Source: Mucilaginibacter sabulilitoris (GTDB lineage Bacteria; Bacteroidota; Bacteroidia; Sphingobacteriales; Sphingobacteriaceae). From it: a stretch of 64,000 bases of DNA. Of this stretch, positions 19,362 through 26,705 are shown piece by piece; position 1 is the first letter of the stretch, and the number at the start of each line of letters is the position of its first letter. The DNA lies in the NCBI RefSeq assembly GCF_034262375.1, contig NZ_CP139558.1, forward strand, positions 3,038,001 to 3,102,000, given 5' to 3'. The notes below the pieces were generated by a model. It was not told the origin of the DNA. It was given only the letters and a program-made list of their open reading frames with translations, and searched no databases. The translations under genes were made by a program, and so were the position numbers.

Positions 19362-19669
19362 CAGGTTAAACCAAAGAAGGCTTTGATCACGACTGCGGAA
19401 ACCACGAGAAACACGCAGCTGCCTCCCCAGCCCATTAATTCTTTATTAATATCCTGATCCCCCGAATTCCACTTGGAATACACGCGGATTGCGCCGACAA
19501 TGCCGACGATGCCGCCAATCACCAGCGTGACGTTGGTAACCGGGGCGACATAAGTTTTAAGGGAGGATGTTGCGGAGTTTAATCCGGTAACACCATTCTG
19601 GGCAAAGGCGGATGCTGTGCCCATCGCAAGGGCCACGGCTGTGGCCCACGTTTTTTTGAGTTTGTTCAT
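19361..19669 (-). CDS. traE: Conjugative transposon protein TraE (DUF4134)
   Basis: 102 residues: a signal peptide ending SAFAQ, then two hydrophobic segments separated by the loop RVYSKWNSGDQDINKELMGW. This is the DUF4134 pattern, the VirB2-like small membrane protein that probably forms the pilus or channel lining. A second, divergent copy lies upstream at 19758-20051, and a hairpin terminator lies between them. traF follows with a 1-bp overlap. Confidence 0.92.
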   Translation of the reverse strand: MNKLKKTWATAVALAMGTASAFAQNGVTGLNSATSSLKTYVAPVTNVTLVIGGIVGIVGAIRVYSKWNSGDQDINKELMGWGGSCVFLVVSAVVIKAFFGLT

Positions 19670-19694
19670 ATAGGGGTATTAAAAATTGAATGAA

Positions 19695-19731
19695 ATAAAA
19701 AAGGCGGCCCCCGAATGACCAGGGCACCGCC
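19695..19731 (-). terminator. Hairpin with T-tract between the two traE genes
   Basis: On the minus strand GGCGG...CCGCC (19702-19730), extended by an inner CCC/GGG pairing, is followed by TTTTTTATTT (from 19701 downwards). It looks like an intrinsic terminator inside the tra operon. It could be partial, reducing expression of the genes downstream (traE, F, G onward). Confidence 0.55.
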
Positions 19732-19757
19732 GGGGTTATGGAGGGGTATTAAAGAAC

Positions 19758-20051
19758 TTACAAGCCAAACACGCCGCGCAGGAAGGCACCTGCCAGTACC
19801 ATAAAAAAGGCGGCAAAGAACCAGGCAGCTACCTGCTCGTCGATGCGTGGGTGCCCCATCTGCCAGTTATGGTAAATGCGGACCGCACCGATAATGCCGA
19901 ACACGGCTGCCAGCACCAGTGAACAGTCCATCGCGGAAAAGAAGGTCGACTGTAAATTTTGCTGAGCCTGCTGCATTTCCGAAATGCCAGGTTGGGCGCT
20001 TGCACTCAATGCCAGCAGGCAACAGCAAAAAATCAATAAGCATGCTTTCAT
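19758..20051 (-). CDS. Second TraE-like protein (DUF4134 paralog)
   Basis: 97 residues with signal peptide MKACLLIFCCCLLALSASAQ and two hydrophobic segments around RIYHNWQMGHPRIDEQVAAW, which aligns with RVYSKWNSGDQDINKELMGW of TraE (19361). It is therefore a tandem, diverged TraE paralog, perhaps a minor pilin. It follows the 20053 gene by 1 bp. Separation of the two copies by a terminator-like hairpin suggests they are made in different amounts. Confidence 0.85.
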   Translation of the reverse strand: MKACLLIFCCCLLALSASAQPGISEMQQAQQNLQSTFFSAMDCSLVLAAVFGIIGAVRIYHNWQMGHPRIDEQVAAWFFAAFFMVLAGAFLRGVFGL

Positions 20052-20052
20052 A

Positions 20053-20346
20053 TTAAAAGCTTACGGAACGTGTATAGATGATAGCTTCCTGTTTGGCCAG
20101 GCGAAAGAGGTCGGTGATCGGCACCCCACCGGAGCCGAGCACTTCATTTTTGTTTGTGGATTTAGCTGGCTGTACAGCTTGAGTCGCCGGCTGAACCGGC
20201 GTAACCTGTTCGGAAAAGGTCAGTTCGTGCGGATTTCCGCTAATAGCGCCCTGCCGTTTACTGCGCGCGAGGTCTGCCAGGATAACGATCAGATAATAAA
20301 GGCCGTAGCCGCCAGCCAGCCAGAGTAGAAAATGTGTCCAGTTCAT
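20053..20346 (-). CDS. Single-span membrane protein of the tra operon (TraD position)
   Basis: 97 residues with one N-terminal membrane span (FLLWLAGGYGLYYLIVILAD, about 6-25), a short P/Q/A-rich linker (VTPVQPATQAVQPAKS), and a conserved-looking tail GSGGVPITDLFRLAKQEAI. The start overlaps the stop of the 20343 gene as ATGA. The position matches traD of CTnDOT-like operons, but no sequence family is recognised. It is probably an inner-membrane accessory. Confidence 0.75.
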   Translation of the reverse strand: MNWTHFLLWLAGGYGLYYLIVILADLARSKRQGAISGNPHELTFSEQVTPVQPATQAVQPAKSTNKNEVLGSGGVPITDLFRLAKQEAIIYTRSVSF

Positions 20347-20606
20347 GTTTTGAGTTGCTTTAAGAATTGGTCGATAGCCAGCCGCAGTTCCGGGTGTCGT
20401 TTTAAGAGTTCGCAGATGGCAAAGGCCATTACCTTGGTAATATCAATGCCAGTGGCCAGCTTAAGCTGGTTCAAGATCACCACTGTATATTCGTCGAGCC
20501 GGATGTGCACAAGGCTGTGGTGATCGCTGTTATCATAGGCCCTGATTTGATCCAATATCTCATTGAAGGCCGGGTCGCGCTGCTGGCGATGGATTTTTGG
20601 GTTCAT
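20343..20606 (-). CDS. TraB/TraC-position small protein, paralog of the 20603 gene
   Basis: 87 residues. The core HSLVHIRLDEYTVVILNQLK followed by LATGIDITKVMAFAICELLKRHPEL aligns with the C-terminal half of its upstream neighbour (TLIHARVDAQTAQMIHHLK, IATGIEVTRLICFSIRQLFDQNPEL). The short strand plus two helices resembles a ribbon-helix-helix DNA-binding fold, or the DUF3408-type TraB/TraC proteins that accompany the ParA-like TraA. ATGA overlaps occur at both ends. A role in DNA or relaxosome binding is inferred. Confidence 0.78.
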   Translation of the reverse strand: MNPKIHRQQRDPAFNEILDQIRAYDNSDHHSLVHIRLDEYTVVILNQLKLATGIDITKVMAFAICELLKRHPELRLAIDQFLKQLKT

Positions 20607-20938
20607 AGCTCGAAGTTGGCTAAGTGTGCTTTAATTAGTGATTTGAGTTCGGGGTTCTGATCGAACAACTGCCTTATGGAAAAGCAGATCAGGCGTGTCA
20701 CCTCTATGCCGGTGGCGATCTTCAGGTGATGGATCATCTGCGCAGTTTGCGCATCCACGCGGGCATGGATCAGTGTCTTGTTGGCGCTGACATCAAGATC
20801 ACGCATCAACGAAACAATCTCAGGAATATCCGGCGGCTTGGCTGATCGGGGTTTAATCACCTTTACGGGTTTTTCGGGTATATCCGGTTTGGCCATTTTA
20901 CTCCTTAACTGGTCGGCCAGCGTTTTGATCTCGCTCAT
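20603..20938 (-). CDS. TraB/TraC-position small protein with basic linker
   Basis: 111 residues: a K/P-rich N-terminal linker (SKMAKPDIPEKPVKVIKPRS) followed by the same beta-helix-helix core as the 20343 gene. It lies immediately after the ParA-like traA with an ATGA overlap. ParA-type ATPases often have a small DNA-binding ParB-like or RHH partner next door; this protein or its paralog is a candidate. The ribbon-helix-helix reading is by eye. Confidence 0.78.
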   Translation of the reverse strand: MSEIKTLADQLRSKMAKPDIPEKPVKVIKPRSAKPPDIPEIVSLMRDLDVSANKTLIHARVDAQTAQMIHHLKIATGIEVTRLICFSIRQLFDQNPELKSLIKAHLANFEL

Positions 20939-21564
20939 AAATAGGGCTGAATAAAGTCTTTAAAAACCCGGTCGAATACCGGCAGCAAAAGCGCCTGCAC
21001 GTTCACAGGCGTCTGAAAAGTATTGGTACGCTGGAAATCGATCCGGTCGGCAATCGCTTCGGTCACATGCCCTAACTGGTTTAGCTGTTCATTCACATCC
21101 GCCTTGATCTCGTACTTGACATTGGCCTTGATGCGGTTGGGAACGAATAATAAATGCACTTCCGGGTTGATCTTCTTTAGTACCAAAGCAAATGGTATCG
21201 TGGATTCAAAGCTGAACTCATCATAAGCAAAGGGGCAGATCGCAACCTGTGCTGCTTTAAATACACCGATCAAACCGTCGTCATCCAGCTTACCCGGAAG
21301 ATCAATCAATACAATATCCTTCGGGTTGTCCCTGATGGTGTCTGCCATCATCGGAAAGTCGGCTAATCCAAAGGCCAATACTTCATACGGCTCGGCATTT
21401 TCCAGTATTTTCGCTTTCTCGAATTTTTGGGAAATCGACTGTTGGTAGTCCATGTCCAGCACGGTGACTTTGCATTTTTTGGTTTGCGTCAGGTAATTGG
21501 CCAGCAAAAGCGTGAGCGTGCTCTTTCCGGCACCGCCCTTCTGGTTCCCGATGATAATGACCAT
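20935..21564 (-). CDS. traA: ParA/MinD-family ATPase TraA
   Basis: 209 residues with the deviant Walker A motif GNQKGGAGKST (about 6-16), Walker B-like DIVLIDLPG (about 103-111) and VTVLDMDYQQS between them. This is the ParA type that starts the tra operon in CTnDOT-like elements. It probably positions ICE DNA or the mating apparatus. The stop overlaps the next start as ATGA. About 70 bp separate it from the relaxase gene upstream. Confidence 0.93.
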   Translation of the reverse strand: MVIIIGNQKGGAGKSTLTLLLANYLTQTKKCKVTVLDMDYQQSISQKFEKAKILENAEPYEVLAFGLADFPMMADTIRDNPKDIVLIDLPGKLDDDGLIGVFKAAQVAICPFAYDEFSFESTIPFALVLKKINPEVHLLFVPNRIKANVKYEIKADVNEQLNQLGHVTEAIADRIDFQRTNTFQTPVNVQALLLPVFDRVFKDFIQPYL

Positions 21565-21635
21565 AAGAATTTGTTTAAGTGGTTTTTTGTGTAGCGATTG
21601 CGTTATTAAGGTCCTCAGGAAATCACTGCGCTAAG

Positions 21636-22919
21636 TCAGCGGAGATTGGTTCTTGCTTTTTTCTTTCGGCGGCGTTTCATCCCTAACACTGCATCATCAT
21701 CAACGTCTGAAGCCAGATTGATACCGGGTATTGCCGGATGATTCCGTTGTAGATGTTCGCTGCCAAAGTGATTCGCCATTGCTTGCTGCTGGTTTTCGTT
21801 GAGCAATTCCGAAGTATTGATAAAAATCCCGCCTGCCGGATCATGCAGGGTAAAGCCATTTTCGTCTTTAATGATGACCAAACCCTGGTGCTGTAACCCC
21901 TGTGTCAGATCAGGGTAATTGTACATAGCCGCTTTCAATAATGACGCATAATAGTTCAGCTGATTCCCGTTGTTTTCGTACCGAACGCGTGGGTTTTCTT
22001 TTGCAGCGCTTTCTGAAACACGTATGGCTAATAATTCCTTTAAAGGCATGATCTCACCGCCCTTAAAAACATTTTTACCGGAATGATCGATCACGGAATA
22101 GCCATAAGGCAGTTTGTCGCCGGAAGCGTGAAATATCAGTTCAACGCCGAATTTGACTTTCATTATAGCAGCGAATTCGGACTGGTAGCCCTTGCGGCCT
22201 TTTTCTAAGGCGGTATTATGGACAGCTGCATATTTATGAAACCAGGCTTTTAACTGTATTTTGCGCTGCTGGTCGGCATCCTTAGTTAATCTGTCGATTA
22301 TTAAAATCGACCCGATGGTTTCCTGTAACTTACCGAATTTGATCACCTCGTACAGCCGATCTCGCTCCCGCAAAATATAGCCCTTGCTTTCCAGGATCAT
22401 GCGGAATTGTGCCTCTGTAGCAAACCGGAAGGCCAACGCATTTTCAATATCGCTTTTAGCGCTATGCCTGGCATCAATACCCAATACGCGGTTCAGCGTT
22501 TCCACCGCTCTGATCTTCTCAAATCGGTCGCTGATCTTTTTACCGGTATGGTCGATGCGCGCGGTCACCAAATGGATGTGGTTATTAGCGGTATCCTTAT
22601 GAAAGATGATCAGGTAGGGTTGCTTTTCATAACCCATTTGCGCGAGCCATTCCTCGGCGATAGCGGTCAGTTGGTATTTGTCATAAGTGCGGCCTTCGGC
22701 TGAAATGACCACATGGAACTGCGGCCTTTTGACATGCTTATTCGTAGCCGATACCATTGCCAGATGGTTTTTATAATCCTCCGGCCGCACATTCATCAGA
22801 CCCTGCAAAGCACCAAAGTTCGCAACCTTCATCAACTCGCCCTTATTGGTATCAACCTTATCGGTATTATAGCTAACGGCTGGAAAGCCATCCGCAGGCG
22901 GCAGAATATGAACGATCAT
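21636..22919 (-). CDS. mobB: Relaxase MobB (MOBP-type mobilization nuclease)
   Basis: 427 residues. The N-terminal nuclease domain carries NNHIHLVTARI with the metal-binding histidine pair H114/H116, and QFHVVIS (H69) before it. It should nick at oriT and remain bound to the 5' end during transfer. A basic C-terminus ends KRRRKKKARTNLR. The gene starts just after the 15-bp repeat array. Its frame is open upstream through the array but has no start codon there, so the ATG at 22919 is taken. Confidence 0.93.
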   Translation of the reverse strand: MIVHILPPADGFPAVSYNTDKVDTNKGELMKVANFGALQGLMNVRPEDYKNHLAMVSATNKHVKRPQFHVVISAEGRTYDKYQLTAIAEEWLAQMGYEKQPYLIIFHKDTANNHIHLVTARIDHTGKKISDRFEKIRAVETLNRVLGIDARHSAKSDIENALAFRFATEAQFRMILESKGYILRERDRLYEVIKFGKLQETIGSILIIDRLTKDADQQRKIQLKAWFHKYAAVHNTALEKGRKGYQSEFAAIMKVKFGVELIFHASGDKLPYGYSVIDHSGKNVFKGGEIMPLKELLAIRVSESAAKENPRVRYENNGNQLNYYASLLKAAMYNYPDLTQGLQHQGLVIIKDENGFTLHDPAGGIFINTSELLNENQQQAMANHFGSEHLQRNHPAIPGINLASDVDDDAVLGMKRRRKKKARTNLR

Positions 22920-22933
22920 AATTTGTTCTTTGT

Positions 22934-23083
22934 GAACTTGCGCATTCAGAACTTGTTCAGGAAGGACAAATTCAATGTGAACAAGTAGAGTAAAAACAAA
23001 TTCAAACAGAACAAGTGCGGTGCGAACGAATTCGCTCCGAACAAATTCGATTTGAACCAGTTCGCTACAAACAAGTTCGCACT
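22934..23083. repeat. Ten tandem 15-bp iterons between mobA and mobB
   Basis: Ten units of exactly 15 bp start at 22934 and repeat every 15 bases with no slippage. The plus-strand consensus is GAAC(N2)(G/A)TTC(G/A)NNNN: the first ten bases are an imperfect dyad and the last bases vary. Examples are GAACTTGTTCAGGAA (22949), GAACGAATTCGCTCC (23024) and GAACCAGTTCGCTAC (23054). Isolated GAACTTGTTC copies occur at 23651, 23906 and 24783. Conserved dyad and spacing with a variable spacer suggest protein-binding iterons close to oriT. Confidence 0.85.
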
Positions 23084-23086
23084 GAA

Positions 23087-23497
23087 CTAAGCGCCGGTTA
23101 TCCGAAAGACTTTACGCAGGCTGGTATTCAACGCCTGCTGATTTTTGAGGTATTGCTCAAATAAAACATTGAACCTCTCAATCACGACCGGCGATAACAT
23201 CCCACGCTTTTTAAGAATGTTCGCATATTTTGCCAACTGGTTAATGTTATTGCCGCAGCGTCCCATCTCGGAGCCCACCTGATCCAGTAATACGATCAGT
23301 TCTTTTGCATTTACGACTAGTAAACCGGCATTACTTAACAGCCGCTGCCTGACGAGCTCTGTTTTCGTCAGGCCCAGTGTTTTCTCCAGTTCGCAAATGA
23401 TCTGATATTCATCTTCGGTAAAGCGGGTATCAATCTTTTTGATCCTTTTACCGGCCAGCATTTGCCGCCTGCCCTTTGTCCTGCCTCTGCCATTCAT
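23087..23497 (-). CDS. mobA: Relaxosome accessory protein MobA (MobC/ribbon-helix-helix type)
   Basis: 136 residues with a basic N-terminus (GRGRTKGRRQMLAGKRIKK), a beta strand plus two helices (IDTRFTEDEYQIICELEKTL, then KTELVRQRLL) as in RHH relaxosome proteins, and the pattern MGRCGNNINQLAKYANILKKRGM, which is characteristic of MobC/MobA accessory factors. It should bind near nic and help MobB. The gene is followed by the iteron array and preceded by the oriT candidate. Confidence 0.9.
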   Translation of the reverse strand: MNGRGRTKGRRQMLAGKRIKKIDTRFTEDEYQIICELEKTLGLTKTELVRQRLLSNAGLLVVNAKELIVLLDQVGSEMGRCGNNINQLAKYANILKKRGMLSPVVIERFNVLFEQYLKNQQALNTSLRKVFRITGA

Positions 23498-23665
23498 AAG
23501 AGTAAACGAGTTGCGAGTTTACGATACTCCCTGGTCTTCGCGGAGGTACGGAGCGAAGTCCAGGGCAAGATTGCGACTGGCTGGCAAAAAACGAGCGGAG
23601 CGGTTTTTTGTCTGACAGGAGCACATCTTGCAAGGGGAAAAACCAAAAAGGAACTTGTTCGCTTT
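23498..23665. promoter_or_regulatory. Candidate oriT: three stem-loops next to mobA
   Basis: This gap holds three inverted repeats: GTAAAC/GTTTAC (23502-23507 and 23517-23522), a 12-bp pair with one mismatch starting CCCTGG (23529-23540 and 23554-23565), and CAAAAAAC/GTTTTTTG (23585-23592 and 23603-23610). The palindrome CTTGCAAG (23627-23634) and a GAACTTGTTC site (23651-23660) follow. Stem-loops flanking a short conserved site beside relaxosome genes are typical of oriT. The nick position is not determined. Confidence 0.6.
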
Positions 23666-24577
23666 TCAGCGGTTGAGCTGATAATTGGTTTGTTCTGCTA
23701 CGATCAGGTCGTTGTAGTCATTATAATTTGCATAGATGTCGCTACGGTCGGAGGCCCAGGGAATTTCAGCGGTAAATTGAGATGTGGCATTACGCCCCGA
23801 GGGATCGTTGTCGAAATATAAATTGACTTCCCTGAAGTTCTGCGCTTTTTCGATGCCTGCCTGAAGAAGGGAGAGCGAATTCAGTACGAGCACAGTGTCC
23901 GGTGCGAACTTGTTCTCTGTGAGCCAGCTTAAATAGTTGAAAAATCCTTCAAATACGGCCAGCCGCTTTTCAGAATTGGGAATAAAGCTGATCGCTTTGT
24001 GCCCAAGGCATCCTTTGAAATTCACATTGCGGATCTCCCAGGCTCCCTGTTCGTTTTGCCAGCCAGCCGCGAAGAACTTGCTCCGCTTTTCGGCGTCATC
24101 TTCTACATAATAGTAAATTTCCTTGAGGCGGCCTTCTGCGACACTACTGATGCCCCGGCTTTTTAAATATTGCAGGATGGCGGCATTGTTGCCAAGCTCC
24201 TTGATGTCGAGTATTTTGTAATGGGGTTCCTTTTCAGCCAAAGGTTGCCTTTTATAATTTCGTGCAGTGCCTGAAGCCGGGATCAGACCGCCGCAGGTCT
24301 GAACTATTTTTTCCAATACTTCGGGAAAAGACGCGCCTTTCCAATATTGCAAGGCAAAATCTATAATGTTGCCGCCTTTTCCTTCGCCGAAATCGAACCA
24401 GGTGCCCTGTTTGTCATTCACGGAGAAGGAGGGTACAGTATCCGAATCGCGCAGCATACTTAAATAGAGCTGTTCATTGCGTACACGCTTGACCGGCTCA
24501 TATCCCAGGTGCGTTAACAGGTCAATAAGGGAATAATTTTCTTTGATCTCTCTGGCCGTCAGGTGTTGATTTTCCAT
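23666..24577 (-). CDS. Primase-like TOPRIM protein with cysteine-less CHC2 domain
   Basis: About 303 residues. The N-terminal part follows the CHC2 zinc-finger layout (DTVPSFSVNDKQGTWFDFGE, then GKGGNIIDFA), but the zinc-binding Cys/His residues are absent. The C-terminal TOPRIM part has LAVFEGFFNYLSW and VNLYFDNDPSGR. Such proteins accompany mobilization genes in Bacteroidota elements and may prime the transferred strand. ATG 24577 is preferred, because a longer start at 24616 would read through a terminator hairpin. Confidence 0.83.
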   Translation of the reverse strand: MENQHLTAREIKENYSLIDLLTHLGYEPVKRVRNEQLYLSMLRDSDTVPSFSVNDKQGTWFDFGEGKGGNIIDFALQYWKGASFPEVLEKIVQTCGGLIPASGTARNYKRQPLAEKEPHYKILDIKELGNNAAILQYLKSRGISSVAEGRLKEIYYYVEDDAEKRSKFFAAGWQNEQGAWEIRNVNFKGCLGHKAISFIPNSEKRLAVFEGFFNYLSWLTENKFAPDTVLVLNSLSLLQAGIEKAQNFREVNLYFDNDPSGRNATSQFTAEIPWASDRSDIYANYNDYNDLIVAEQTNYQLNR

Positions 24578-24590
24578 AATTAAGGGCATA

Positions 24591-24613
24591 AAAAAAGGGG
24601 CACGAGGCCCCTT
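24591..24613 (-). terminator. Intrinsic terminator just upstream of the primase-like gene
   Basis: On the minus strand AAGGGGC (24613-24607), a 5-base loop and GCCCCTT (24601-24595) are followed by a run of T down to 24591. It lies 14 bp before the chosen ATG. It would stop minus-strand transcription entering the primase-like gene, or act as an attenuator for it. Confidence 0.7.
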
Positions 24614-25320
24614 CAAATTAACTATATATGTTGTTCGGAACTACTCACGTCGTATTCTACAATACGGCCTCCCGGCTGCCAATGCGCGTTCGCTTTGTTG
24701 ATACTATCTCAGCTTCGCAAAATTTCCATTTCTTAGGTGGATAATGCTTCGTTCCCCGATGTCAAAGACCGTAGAATCAGGAGAACTTGTTCTTGCCTGA
24801 TCGACGGTACAAAGGTTCGGAGAGGACAGATTTTTACCGGGCTCCTTAAAGGGTTGGACCCTAAGATATTTTATAATTTATTGATTATAAATTGTTTGTA
24901 TAAGCTATTCCTGGTTGGCGCTTTTCCTCATTGTAAGAATAGAGAAATCAGCCTCATGCCGGAACTTGACAGAAGAGCAGCGTTACTGAAATATATTGCG
25001 ATTGATGATCGTCAAGTGTTCAAAATGAAAACGCAGAAAGTTGTTACAATTGCCTGGAACTAATGCAAGATGGATAAAGTCGATATTGCCGAGATATTAA
25101 ATTATGTCGACGCCGATCATCGATAACAGATATTTATATTGTAAAAGGACTGGAGCATCGTTGATACGGTGCGAGGTGCTATACATTTTGGATTTTGTTT
25201 ATTATATATTTTGCCAGGAAAATGAGAAAACGATAATGACAAATTCTGGCAAAAAACTGACGATGCATTGATGTCTTGCTGTGTCTTTGAATTAACTTTA
25301 AAGAAAATTTATGGGTGGGT

Positions 25321-25397
25321 AAAAATAGCCTAAGTTGCTGCCGCGACCGGTATTCTTTCGACTGGTAGTCCGGTTTTGCCCTCTGCGATTATGGCGC
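25321..25397 (+). repeat. 77-bp inverted repeat, left copy
   Basis: It matches the reverse complement of 31079-31155 with about four mismatches (73/77), including TTGCTGCCGCGACCGGTATT and the run into TGCGATTATGGCGC. The right copy lies at the broken 5' edge of an RHS gene, so this left copy is probably a displaced RHS-derived fragment or an element end. Confidence 0.85.
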
Positions 25398-25411
25398 TTT
25401 GCGCCATAATC
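25387..25411. repeat. Perfect 11-bp hairpin at the edge of the left inverted repeat
   Basis: GATTATGGCGC (25387-25397), TTT, then GCGCCATAATC (25401-25411). The left arm is the end of the 77-bp repeat, and homology to the right copy stops exactly at the loop. The hairpin may be the recombination or insertion point. No T-tract follows, so it is unlikely to be a terminator. Confidence 0.6.
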
Positions 25412-25745
25412 ATATTGCCTGCCATAAAGTTTTAGCGTTTTTGTCGGTTTCCCGGCCTTGCACTTTTTAAGTGCGATAAAGAACGTTCAGGCCTCGTAAA
25501 GATAAGCGATAGTTTTTCATTTGCAAGGGCGTGTGTGTGGTTGGTTTTCCGGTCGGGGTTGGCCGGGTTGGTGGTGGATCATCTGTTACAGCGAAGGTAG
25601 CCTCCGAAGCCAGTGCAGTAAAGGGACTTTCGCGGCATAAACCCGCAGGCATTACCCGCAAGGCCTTTTATTCCAAGTTCCCTTGACTGCCCCGTCTTCT
25701 TCCGCTTTTGGTTGCTTAACAGAAGATCACCTGAACCCCTGATAA

Positions 25746-26705
25746 TCAGGAAAGCTTAAGCGGGTGGAACTTTTTAAGCGCATCTTTCAGGTCCTCCAGG
25801 TTATTCGTTTTATAACGTTCGGTGCTGCTGATGTAGCGGTGGCCCGCCATGTATTGAACGGTCCGCAGGTTCTTTTCTTTCAGCCATTCCGTTATCACGC
25901 TTTGTCTGACCTGCATCCCATGCTTATACTTCGGGTTGATCTTGCGCAAAGCATAGTTCAGGTGTAAAAGGCTGTTTTTGATATCATCAAGGCTATTCAT
26001 ACTGATAAAAAGACGATGGATGTCTTCTGCAGCCTTGTAACTGTCGGGCTTTCTGCCTGGACGCTCGGCCATGCGTTCAGCCAATATGTTAGGGCGGATC
26101 ACTAACAGGTATTCCTGCAAGTCCAATATCTGATGAGGTTCGAGGCTAAGCAAGCGGCTGTTCAGCCTGCCTGTTTGTGGAACGTGTATTTTGCCTTCCC
26201 GAAGCTTCAGGTGTTCGGCCCGCAGGGTTTGCAGTTCGTCCCTGGTCAATGCCTGGTAGACCATTAGGCCGATCATCACTTTATTGCGGTGAGTACGTTC
26301 ATCGGTTATGGCATAGCTTTCATAAAGCGCATCCAGTTCGGGTTTGGTTAGCAGGTCATGGGGAACATGCCGGATCGTACCTTTCAGGATAATACCCGCC
26401 GCCGGGTTATGCGCAGCTTGTCCGGCCTGCGCAAGCCATGTGAAGTAATACCTGATCGCCAGCATCACCCGGTTGATGAGCCGTATGCTATAGCCGTTCT
26501 GTTTAAGTTGATCTGCAAACTCCAATACATCGGCATGGCTTACCTGCGTAACTGCCAGGCTTGCTTCTTCCACCCATTCCAGGAAGATGCCCGCATAGTT
26601 GCTGTTTTGCCGGATATAGTTTTTGGCGTATTGCTCCTGCTGTAAATAGGTTTGGTAACTATTTAATGCCGCCTGTACAGCTGGGGCAAACTTATATTTG
26701 ATCAT
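25746..26705 (-). CDS. Tyrosine recombinase (second gene of a pair)
   Basis: 319 residues: an N-terminal SAM-like core-binding domain (about 10-105) and a catalytic domain with R155 (ALTRDEL), R267 in HGMQVRQSV, GHRYISSTERY (H289, R290) and Tyr298 as nucleophile candidate. The box II sequence is unusual (HxxxxR rather than HxLRH). It overlaps the upstream recombinase by 14 bp, so the two are translated together. Paired recombinases occur in Tn554-like and Bacteroidota elements; a heteromeric recombinase is plausible. Confidence 0.88.
   Translation of the reverse strand: MIKYKFAPAVQAALNSYQTYLQQEQYAKNYIRQNSNYAGIFLEWVEEASLAVTQVSHADVLEFADQLKQNGYSIRLINRVMLAIRYYFTWLAQAGQAAHNPAAGIILKGTIRHVPHDLLTKPELDALYESYAITDERTHRNKVMIGLMVYQALTRDELQTLRAEHLKLREGKIHVPQTGRLNSRLLSLEPHQILDLQEYLLVIRPNILAERMAERPGRKPDSYKAAEDIHRLFISMNSLDDIKNSLLHLNYALRKINPKYKHGMQVRQSVITEWLKEKNLRTVQYMAGHRYISSTERYKTNNLEDLKDALKKFHPLKLS

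Larger units (their letters stand above)
24617..25745. other. 1.1-kb stretch without a convincing gene
   Basis: Frames here are short and low quality: 24737-25063 plus strand and 25467-25661 minus strand have non-ATG or weak starts and no recognisable domains. The stretch does hold one GAACTTGTTC site (24783), the left copy of a 77-bp inverted repeat (25321-25397), a hairpin (25387-25411), and sequence resembling decayed RHS coding DNA. It marks the junction between the mobilization region and the recombinase module. Confidence 0.6.

Noticed and set aside
22934..23083. CRISPR array
   Set aside because: The repeat unit is only 15 bp with 4-5 variable bases, far below CRISPR repeat and spacer lengths, and no cas genes are present.
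22920..23111. N-terminal extension of the relaxase through the iterons
   Set aside because: The frame is open for about 64 codons but lacks any start codon, and other phases are also open, so it is not evidence of coding. A frameshift fusion with MobA cannot be excluded.
23448..23633. 61-codon minus-strand gene between mobA and the primase-like gene
   Set aside because: It covers the three oriT stem-loops and overlaps mobA; the frame is better explained as non-coding.
24737..25063. 108-codon plus-strand gene
   Set aside because: No ATG at the proposed start, composition unlike the neighbours, no recognisable domain, and it contains a GAACTTGTTC regulatory-like site.
25467..25661. 64-codon minus-strand gene
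   Set aside because: Pro/Thr-rich low-complexity translation next to RHS-derived debris, without domain or plausible context.
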